From assembly GCA_009823505.1 (NCBI GenBank), contig VZQC01010553.1, positions 149,200 through 213,199 on the forward strand: DNA of 64,000 nucleotides, written 5' to 3'. A program made the translations under genes and the position numbers. Below the pieces are notes generated by a model, which saw nothing but the letters and a program-made list of their open reading frames with translations, ran no database searches and was not told the origin of the DNA. Positions 44,367-53,330 of this stretch are shown one piece after another. Positions within the stretch are counted from its first letter, which is position 1; each line of letters starts with the position of its first letter. The stretch comes from Rhizomys pruinosus. Taxonomy: Eukaryota; Chordata; Mammalia; Rodentia; Spalacidae.

Positions 44367-45450
44367 TTATGTGTATGCTCACATAAACGATGCTCAGTAT
44401 ATGACATGAAATACTCCCATTACCCCCAAAGTTTCCTTAGGATGCTTTGTCATGTTCTTTCCCATCAGTCTCATTCTCCATCCTCTGATTCTATTACTAG
44501 AGTCATCTTGATGCATCTTTAATTATTAAATATTGTTATTATTAATAAAAATGGACTGTTTGTTTTAAAATGATTGTGTCTACAGACAGAAGGAAGAACA
44601 AGAAAAGGTTTCTCTTAAGAATTAGAAGGATTAAAGTCCAGATAGATAGTCATAATATTTCACATGGTTGCTATTTAAATGTATAGCAGGAAAAGGAAGC
44701 AGTTGTTGGAATGGTTACCTGAAGGATCAGACCCATAGAAACTGGCAGCTGTTGTTATTGGTCCAGGTGGATGAATGGCACTCGCTGAAGACCTCTGACT
44801 TGCAATCAGAATCCTGCTCTTGGCAGATGGTAGTCGGGACATTGCTCCAAGTCCCAACTGAGGCTTAAGGAGCATGGCCGATCGATAGAAAGTTGGAGGG
44901 ACTTCATAATGAGTATAGGGAGGAGAACAAAATTCTTCTTTCCCAGGATGGTCTGTGACCTACAATAAGAGATCAGAAACTCAATCAGAGCACCTATGAT
45001 AACATGAGTCTAAACAGGTCAGGCAACCATGCTTAAATGATGAACACTCTCATACCATTAGGGCTTTATCAGACCTCATACCACCTCTGGGCTCCTGTGT
45101 CCTCTAAGATGACAGGATAACTGAGCAACCTCTTAAGTCTCTTCCACTTCTAATACTCTATTTATCTTATATTTTATGGGGAGAAAAAAATCTCACTTTG
45201 TAAATTTTTAAAAAATTTCATTGCTATAAACTCACTGAAATTCAAGTGACAAATTATTAAAGAGCAGCAATAAATGATCTAACACTGCAGCTAAAAACAC
45301 TTGAAAGACAGCCATGGGTTATTTTTGAAAGACAACAACTGAATCCTAAACCCCAAAGACAAAATGAAATAACAAAAATTAGGGCAGAGATCAATAAAAT
45401 AGAAACAAAGAAAACAAAAAGAATCAATGAAGCCAAAAGCTGGTTCTTTG
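43940..45450. repeat. Inverted repeat, 305-bp arms around the candidate exon
   Basis: 43940-44244 is the reverse complement of 45146-45450 (position sum constant at 89390 at both ends, so no net indel). Each arm is the start of the old L1 fragment plus about 115 bases of its flank. The spacer of about 900 bases contains the candidate exon. Confidence 0.93.
44719..44959 (-). CDS. Candidate internal coding exon, product unknown
   Basis: On the minus strand, an acceptor (pyrimidine-rich TTTCTGATCTCTTATTGTAG, AG at 44961-44960) precedes 241 bases. This exon starts in phase 0 and is open for 80 codons plus one base. A donor follows (TTCAG then GTAACC, GT at 44718-44717). The product starts [20 protein letters not shown] and later has [16 protein letters not shown]. 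It is rich in Ser and Pro (about 11 of 80 each), with a basic middle and no membrane segment, and looks like a disordered linker or tail. I do not recognise the gene. No neighbouring exon was found in the window, so introns would be long. Caution: the plus strand is also partly open here (66 codons). A second, frameshifted copy lies at 49323-49562. Confidence 0.6.
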
Positions 45451-45802
45451 AAAGGATAAACAAGACAGATAGACCTCTAGCCCAGTTAACCAAAATAAAG
45501 AAAGAGCAACTCCAAATCAATAGAATTCAAGATGAAAAGGGAATCATCACAACAGACATCAAAAAGATTCAGACAGATGAGAATATTTTAAAAACCTATA
45601 CTCCACTAAATTTGATAACCTAAGAGAAATGGATGAATATCTGAAATCCTGGAATTCACCAACGCTTACTCAAGAAGAGACTGAAAGCTTAAATAGACCC
45701 ATAACATATGAAGAAATTGAAATTGTAATTCAAAACCTCCCAACTAAAAAAATCCCAGGCCCAGATGGATTTACAGTGGAGTTCTATAAAATATTTGAAG
45801 AG
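45262..45802 (+). pseudogene. Old L1 ORF2 fragment, left part, copy 1
   Basis: Conceptual translation gives ORF2 text between endonuclease and reverse transcriptase domains, in several frames, ending at a sequence for GVL-NI (frame-broken) at the point where the younger L1 begins. The continuation of the same ORF2 lies at 56940. The fragment starts 5'-truncated at 45262, after a flank that recurs at 59845. Confidence 0.8.
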
Positions 45803-46614
45803 GGTTAGATGCACAGACAGCACAACACCAGTATGCGCCCAGTGCGTGGTGTGAGTGGATGTACACCCACAGCCTGCACAACACCAGCGTCTGCCCAGGT
45901 GACCCCACCTGACTTGGTGCTTTGCACACCCCTCCTCCCCCTTTGGACGCTTGGCCAACAGGGTACTCCCACTCAACCTAGTGGAGCTGTGGTGCAGAGG
46001 ATCTAGCAGGCACAATATTAGTGATTATAGTTTGTGCAGCCAACATTGAGCCCCCAGAATCCAAAGAAATAAATAAACAAACAAATCCACATGCCAAAGA
46101 CACAAAGGAAAGGACAACATGAGAAAAGCTCATAATAAATCCACAATGAACTCTCTACTAACCCTACAGAAGATTCCTACAATTAGATCTCCCTGGAAGG
46201 AAACCAAAACATGGACCTTAGAAGAACAATCGTGGACATATTCAAAGAAATTAGAGAACTAAGGGGAGAGAATGAAAAACTCAAGAAGGACCTAGGGGGA
46301 GATAATGACAAACATTGGAAAGAACTAAAGGGAGAAAAATGTCAAACTCTGGAAGGAAGTAGAAACACTGAAAAGATCCCAGGCCGAAATGAAAAAAGAA
46401 ACTGACCAATGAACCAAGGAGCTACAAGATGAGAACGACAAGCTCCAGAAGGAAGTGGAAATACTAAAGAAATCACAGAATGAAATGAAAAAGGAAATTG
46501 AACATTCATCCAATCAACAGGAAAGGATGGGAAAAAGAATGGAAGAAGCAGAAAAAAAGAATATCAGACCTGCAGGATAACAAAGAGCAACTAGAAACTC
46601 AAGTAAAGATTATG

Positions 46615-46646
<32 letters not shown>

Positions 46647-46653
46647 AAAAAAA
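45803..46653 (+). mobile_element. Younger L1, 5' untranslated region and ORF1 start, copy 1
   Basis: A 5' untranslated region of about 300 bases (45803-46110) has GCACAACACCAG at 45820 and 45876, a 56-base spacing. It is followed by ORF1 N-terminal text with coiled-coil-rich codons (RELRGENEKLKKDL). It stops in an A-rich (CAAAA)n tract where the tandem copy begins. The full element is in copy 2 from 50402. Confidence 0.8.
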
Positions 46654-46674
46654 AAGGATGATGTCGCCAGCTTA

Positions 46675-47265
46675 TGTCTGCCTTAGTTTTACTTCTGTTT
46701 TCTATGATTAAAAATACTCTGACAAAACCCAACTTAGGTAGCTGGGCTTCATTTTAGCTCATAGTTCCACACATTTATCCACTGTAGGGAGCAGTCTATC
46801 AGAGGCTGGAGAGCAGCTGTCAACTCACATCCACAGTCAGGAGCAGAGAGAAAACAAATGCATGCATACCTCTAGTGCTTAGCTTATTTTCTCCAGTCTT
46901 TTTTTTTTTTTTTTTTTCTTTTTGTCTTTTTGAGACAGGGTCTCCTGTAGTCTCCAGCTGTCCGGAACTCACTATGAATTCACAGAGATCTGCGCTCTGT
47001 CTCCCAAGTGCTAGGATTAAAGGCATGCACCACCCTGCCAGGCCCCACTTTCTCCAGTCTTACACAGTCCAGGACCAAGCCCAGGGGGTGGTGTTCACAG
47101 TGGCCAGGGTCTTCCACACATTTTATCACTTACAATCAACTAATCCCTCATGGACATGCATGCCCAACCTTATTAGACAATCCTTCATTGAAACTCGTCT
47201 TGATGATTCTAGACTGTATCAAGATAAGAATTAATGTACTAGGAGGAGCCCTTTGACAATCCTAG
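46675..47265 (+). mobile_element. URR1-like repeat split by B1, copy 2
   Basis: Second copy of the 42045-42640 repeat, with many small indels on the left side and an identical right end. Confidence 0.5.
46899..47050 (-). mobile_element. B1-type SINE, tandem copy
   Basis: Same B1 insertion and same internal deletion as 42268-42419, with added single-base gaps (GGGTCTCCTGTAG, CTGTCCGGAACTC). Confidence 0.92.
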
Positions 47266-47859
47266 CCCCACCCACCTACTAGCATGAACTAAGCTGTTTA
47301 TGGCTGTGCAATCATTCACACCCATGTGGCTGGGAGCTGCTGTTAGGCCAGAATGCCAGCTTTTAATAGATAAGACACAGGTCATCCTAACCAACAAACT
47401 GGCATTGCAACAGAGAAGTTATGACCCATCAATTCTAAAATATTTACTCTCTGGCCTTTGGCATTACAGTCTTCTGAATTCCTGGCAGATGTCTTCTGAA
47501 TCTACAGGTATTTTAGAGAAGAAAAGAAACAAAACTGAAAGAAGCCAGGAGGTGGTAACAAGGACCACCACTGTGAAGGTGACAGGGAAGATGAAGCTAC
47601 AGTGGATGAGGTATGCACACCATTGCAATAGTGACACAAATATTATGGAGTAACCAACTAACCTTTAATTTGAACTTTTACTTCCTAGGGATGGATCCCA
47701 TACTCACACTGATATTCAGCTTAGGAACCTCAGACTAGGCAGGTGCCAGGGCGAGAAAGGAGAACCTACATACTAATTTTCTACTAATTAGTTATATTAA
47801 ACTGATTCTTGACATTCATTTTTTAATTTGGGGATATAATGCATCTTTATCTCTCAGCA

Positions 47860-48329
47860 GGGAAATTTTTCATTATGCAACAGATTGTGATTAACACAGA
47901 ATCTTACAACTGGTCAGTGTGCAGAGACCAAGAGGCCGCAGAGTGCTCATCTCTTAATAAGACATCTATATCCAAACTTCTCCTCCACGTGTCAGGGATC
48001 ATTGTGGAAGCGGAGAGTGGAAAGACTGTAAGAGCCAGAGGTGCTAGGTGACCACAGGAAAATTTTCACACAGTGTACTCATATAAATCACAGCATAGCA
48101 TAGGCCGCATGTACCAAAGGCCCATGCAAACTCAAACCAGAAAGAAATCCCATCATGACATGAGGATGGAAGTAGGTAAGAATTCCAACCCCACTTAAGG
48201 AAATTGTGGCAAGATAGCTGCTGGGGGGGACAGAGTACATTATATTGGGTAGGAAGAAATAAGGAGAGGTGTTGATGGGGGGAGGGGATCTGAATACCAT
48301 CACATTATATATATATGAAAATACTCAAA

Positions 48330-48364
<35 letters not shown>

Positions 48365-48372
48365 CGCCAAAA
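47860..48372 (+). mobile_element. L1 3' end, copy 2, with long A tract
   Basis: Copy of 43240-43740. Its tail text is replaced by an A tract of about 32 bases (48332-48363), then GCGCC and another A run; copy 1 has ordinary sequence there. Confidence 0.65.
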
Positions 48373-49322
48373 AAAAAAAAAAAGAAAAACAAAACAAAAT
48401 GTTGAAACTCTGTAAATTTTATACAAATAAATGTTATTAACATTTAATTAGGCATTAAACTTAATACTGGGCATAAAAAATTTAAACATATTTTCATTAT
48501 GCTTATTTCTGTATAAACAAAATGTACAAAATTGAGGTACATCTTGATTACAACTTTTTTCAAAGAAACAGCTTTTGCTTCTTGATTTTTTTTTTCTTTT
48601 GTTTCTATTTTATTGATCCTGCCCCTATTTTGTTATTTCATTTTGTCTTGGGGTTTAGGATTCAGTTGTTGTTTTCAAAATAACCCATGGCTGTCTTCAA
48701 GTGTTTTTTTGCAGTGTTAGATCATTTATTGCTGCTCTTTAATAATTTGTCACTTGAATTTCAGTGAGTTTATAGCAATGAAATTTTTTAAAAATTACAA
48801 AGTTGGATTTTTTTTCTCCCCATTAAAATATAAGATACATTAGAGTTGGTCAAAAAAAAAAAAAAAAACAAAAGAAAAACAAAAAAGAAACCATGAAGCC
48901 AAAAGTGGTTCTTTGAAAAAAGTTGTAATCAAGCTATGTACCTCAATTTTGTACATTTTGTTATACAAAATTATGTGTATGCTCACATAATCGATGCTCA
49001 GTATATGACATGAAATACTCCCATTACCCCCAAAGTTTCCTTAGGATGCTTTGTCATGTTCTTTCCCATCAGTCTCATTCTCCATCCTCTGATTCTATTA
49101 CTAGAGTCATCTTGATGCATCTTTAATTATTAAATATTGTTATTATTAATAAAAATGGACTGTTTGTTTTAAAATGATTGTGTCTACAGACAGAAGGAAG
49201 AACAAGAAAAGGTTTCTCTTAAGAATTAGAAGGATTAAAGTCCAGATAGATAGTCATAATATTTCACATGGTTGCTATTTAAATGTATAGCAGGAAAAGG
49301 AAGCAGTTGTTGGAATGGTTAC

Positions 49323-49562
49323 CTGAAGGATCAGACCCATAGAAACTGGCAGCTGTTGTTATTGGTCCAGGTGGATGAATGGCACTCGCTGAAGACCTCT
49401 GACTTGCAATCAGAATCCTGCTCTTGGCAGATGGTAGTCGGGACATTGCTCCAAGTCCCAACTGAGGCTTAAGGAGCATGGCCGATCGATAGAAAGTTGG
49501 AGGGACTTCATAATGAGTATAGGGAGGAGAACAAAATTCCTTCTTCCCAGGATGGTCGTGAC
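49323..49562 (-). pseudogene. Duplicate of the candidate exon, frameshifted
   Basis: Second copy of the exon at 44719-44959. Both splice sites are kept. It is 240 instead of 241 bases: ACAGAC near the 5' end of the exon has become ACGAC, shifting the frame after the second codon. A compensating pair of small changes turns AAAGAAGAA into AAGAAGGAA. All else matches. It is either a duplicated exon decaying or a sequencing error in an artefactual copy. Confidence 0.6.
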
Positions 49563-49858
49563 CTACAATAAGAGATCAGAAACTCAATCAGAGCACCTAT
49601 GATAACATGAGTCTAAACAGGTCAGGCAACCATGCTTAAATGATGAACACTCTCATACCATTAGGGCTTTATCAGACCTCATACCGCCTCTGGGCTCCTG
49701 TGTCCTCTAAGATGACAGGATAACTGAGCAACCTCTTAAGTCTCTTCCACTTCTAATACTCTATTTATCTTATATTTTATGGGGAAAAAAAAATATCACT
49801 TGTATAATTTTTAAAAAATTCATTGTCTATAAACTCACTGAAATTCAAGTGACAAATA

Positions 49859-50401
49859 TTAAAGAGCACAAATAAATGATCTAACATGCAGCTAAAAAAC
49901 ACTTGAAAGACAGCCATGGGTTATTTTTGAAAGACAACAACTGAATCCTAAAACCAAAAGACAAAAATGAAAATAACAAATTGGGCAGTGATCAATAAAA
50001 TAGAAAACAAACGAAAAACAAAAAGACATCAATGAAGCCAAAAGTTGTTCTTTGAAAGGATAAACAAGACAATAGACCTCTAGCCCAGTTAACCAAAAAT
50101 AAAGAAAGCGCAACTCCAAATTCAATGAATTTCAAGATGAAAAGGGGAATCATCACAACAGACATCAAAAAGATTCAGACAGATGAGAATATTTTTTAAA
50201 AACCTATACTCCACTAAATTGATAACTAAGAGAAATGATGAATATCGAAATCCTGGAATTCACAACGCTTACTCAAGAAGAGACTGAAAGCTTAAATAGA
50301 CCCATAACATCTGAAGAAAAAAAAAAAAAAAAACCTCCCAACTAAAAAAATCCCAGGCCCAGATGGATTTACAGTGGAGTTCTATAAAAATATTTGAAGA
50401 G
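49859..50401 (+). pseudogene. Old L1 ORF2 fragment, left part, copy 2
   Basis: Copy of 45262-45802 with many 1-base gaps and an A run (AGAAAAAAAAAAAAAAAAAC) replacing about 20 bases near 50317-50335. Confidence 0.8.
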
Positions 50402-50729
50402 GGTTAGATGCACAAGACAGCACAACACCAGTATGCGCCCAGTGCGTGGTGTGAGTGGAATGTTACACCACAGCCTGCACAACACCAGCGTCTGCCCAGG
50501 TGACCCCACCTGACTTGGTGCTTGCACACCCCCCTCTCCCCTTTGGACGCTTGGCCAACAGGGTACTACCCCCACTCAACCTAGTGGCGGTGGTGCAGAG
50601 GATCTAGCAGGCCAACAATATTAGTGATTATAGTTTGTGCAGCCAAATTGAGCCCCCCCAGAATCCAAAGAAATAAATAAAACAAACAAATCCACATGCC
50701 AAGACACAAAGGAAAGGACAAATGGAAAA

Positions 50730-52105
50730 AGCTCATAATAATCCACAATGAAACTCTCTACTAACCCTACAGAAGATTCTACAATTAGATCTCCCTGGAA
50801 GGAAAACCAAAACATGGACCTTTGAAGAACAATGGGACATATTAAGAAATTAGGAGAACTAAGGGGGAGAGAATAAAACTCAAGAAGGACCTAGGGGGAG
50901 ATAATGACAAACATTGGAAAGAACTAAAGGGAGAAAATGTCAAATCTCTGGAAGGAAAGTAGAAACACTGAAAAAGATCCCAGGCCGAAATGAAAAAAGA
51001 AAGAAACTGACCATGAACCAAGGAGCTACAAGATGAGAACGACAAGCTCCAGAGGAAGTGAAATACTAAAGAAATCACAGGAAGAAATGAAAAAGGAAAT
51101 TGAACATTCATCCAATCAACAGGAAAGGATGGGAAAAAGAAGGAAAGAAGCAGAAAAAAAGAATATCAGACCTGCAGGATAACAAAGAGCAACTAGAAAC
51201 TCAAGTAAAGATTATGAAAAAAAAACAAACAAAACAAAACAAAAAAAAAAAAAAAAAAAACCAAGGTGATAACAACCGGAAGAATGTGGACACTATAAAG
51301 ACCAAACCTCTGCATATAGGATAGGATAGAGGAAGAGATCCCAAGACAACCTATGACCAGATCTTCATCAGGATATAGAAGAAAATTTCCCCAAACTGAA
51401 AAAAAGACAAAACTGATACAAATACAAGAAGCACATAGAACTACCTAAATAGACAAGACCAGAGAAGAAATTCCCCATGCCAAATAATTGTTAAAACACT
51501 AGATGCTCAAAAAAGACAAAATACTGAAAGCCACAAAAGAAAAACAAAATTGGGGCTGGAGAGATGGCCTAGCGGTTAAGAGCGCCGACCGCTCTTTCAG
51601 AGGACCCGGGTTCGAGTCCACATGGCGGCCAAGAGCCGTCTGAAACTCCAATTCCAGGAGAAACTCCGTTTCAGGGGACTCCGAGCCCTCTTCTGACCTC
51701 TGCGGCATTGCTGACACGGGTGCACAAACCTGCATGCGGACAGTACATTTGATACAATACCGAATAAATAAAATAAAATAATTTTTTTAAAAAAAGAAAA
51801 AACAAGTTTATATAAGGGAAAAACCCATCAGAATACAGCTGACTTCTCAGTGCAAAACTATGAGGCTAGAAGAATGTGGACCAAAGTATTCCCAGTGCTA
51901 ATGAATATGCAACCCAGACTACTACACCCAGCAAAATGTCAATTATAGTTTGAAGAGAAAGAAAAATCTTCACAACATGAACAGATGAAAGATACATATC
52001 TAAGAAAACCAACCCTTCAGAAAAATCTCCAAGCAATCCAAAGAACAGAGGAAAGAAGCAAACTATCCCTAAGTATAATAGAGAGAAATCAACAAATCAT
52101 AACAG
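50730..52105 (+). pseudogene. L1 ORF1 remnant of the younger L1
   Basis: The N-terminal coiled-coil part is at 50830-51220 and the C-terminal part resumes after the B2 at 51553-51800 (CCCATCAGAATACAGCTGAC, then CCCAGCAAAATGTCAATTAT). An A-rich insertion at 51220-51260 marks the right edge of the tandem copy. The frame is broken many times and no product is possible. Confidence 0.8.
51553..51798 (+). mobile_element. B2-type SINE inside L1 ORF1
   Basis: B2 with A-box (GGCCTAGCGGTTAAGAGC), a damaged B-box region (GGTTCGAGTCC, with part of CCCAGCACC lost), the internal duplication and an (AAAAT)n tail. AGAAAAACAA flanks it. Confidence 0.93.
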
Positions 52106-52977
52106 AATAAATACAAACCTAGACCAAGAATGCAAAAAAAAAAAAAATAGGTGAAAGGAAGAAGCAAACCACACATCTCTCATAACAACCTTAAACTACT
52201 AATGGTCTAAACTCCCCAATCAAAAAAGACATAGACTGGGAGAATGGATTAGGAAACAGAATCCTTCCATATGCTGTCTACAAGAAACCCATCTCACCCT
52301 CAAGGACGGACACCACCTTAGAGTGAAAGGATGGAAAAAAAATTTGAAAGTGAATGGTACCAAGAAACAAGCCAGAGTGGCTTTCCAATATCAGACAAAA
52401 GATCTCAAAGTAAAACCAATCAGAAGAGACAAAAGAGGGCCATTACATCCTTGTCAAAGGAACAATTAAACCATGAAGACTTCACAATCCTAAATGTTAT
52501 GCAACAAACTCTGGTGCACCTACTTTTATAAACACTACTCTGCAGGACCTCAAGACACATTAATCCTAGCACACTAATAGTGGGGGACTTCGACCACCCC
52601 ACTGAGCCCTTGGATATTCAACGGACAAAAAATAAAACAGAGAGACATCAGAACTGAATGATACAATACCTTAGGACCTCACAGTCATCTACAGAATATT
52701 CTACCCAAATATCAGAGAGATATACTTTCTACTCAGCACCTCATGGAACGTTCTCCAAAACTGACCACATACTAGGACACAAAAGAAATCTCAACAAATA
52801 CAAAAGGATTGAAATTATTCCATCCATGCATTCTATCAGATCACAGTGCAATAAAGCTCAATATGAACACCCAACTATCCCAACTAGCTACAATAACAAG
52901 CCCAACTAGCTACAAGAACACACGCCAGGACTACAAACAACACATCTGAATATGAATGGGTCAGGGAAGAAATAAAG

Positions 52978-53005
52978 AAAAAAAAAAAAAAAAAAAAAAA
53001 AAAAG
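52978..53005 (+). repeat. Poly-A tract in L1 ORF2
   Basis: About 26 A in a row inside the ORF2 remnant. Confidence 0.9.
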
Positions 53006-53101
53006 ACAATACAAACACAGAACTGTGGGATACTATAAAAGCATCCTTAGAGGGGATATTTATAGCCCTAAGTGTGCACATAAAAAAAAAAAAAAACATA
53101 G

Positions 53102-53330
53102 GGCTGGAGAGATAACCTAGCGGTTAAGAGCACCGACGCTCTTGCCGGACCCGGGTTCGATCCCCAGCACCCACATGGCGGCTAGAACCGTCTGTAACTC
53201 CAATTCAGGAGACTCCAGTTCCAGGGGAATCCGGACCCTCTTCTGACCTCCGCGGCATTGCACGACAGGTGCACAAGAACAAATAAAAAAAAAAAAACAA
53301 AAAAATAAAAAATAAATAAAAAAAAAAAAA
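53102..53330 (+). mobile_element. B2-type SINE inside L1 ORF2
   Basis: B2 (GATAACCTAGCGGTTAAGAG, GGTTCGATCCCCAGCACCC) with the internal duplication (second unit partly lost) and a very A-rich tail. Several short deletions compared with other copies. Confidence 0.92.

Larger units (their letters stand above)
42024..46653. repeat. Tandem segmental duplication, copy 1 (4630 bp)
   Basis: The same sequence recurs head to tail from 46654. The left junctions are AAGGATGATGTCGCCAGC at 42024 and at 46654. The unit holds a URR1-like repeat with a B1, an L1 3' fragment, inverted repeats, one candidate exon, an old L1 ORF2 fragment and the 5' part of a younger L1. It ends inside L1 ORF1 in a (CAAAA)n tract. 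Confidence 0.95.
46654..51260. repeat. Tandem segmental duplication, copy 2 (about 4.6 kb)
   Basis: Head-to-tail copy of 42024-46653. Long blocks match base for base (for example 47219-47527 and about 48991-49537), while blocks between them differ mainly by 1- to 3-base insertions and deletions. The right end continues into the rest of the younger L1, so copy 2 is the copy joined to the downstream locus. Confidence 0.95.

Noticed and set aside
44668..44868. Plus-strand 66-codon frame (and its copy at 49272-49472)
   Set aside because: It is the shadow of the minus-strand candidate exon and has no splice signals of its own.
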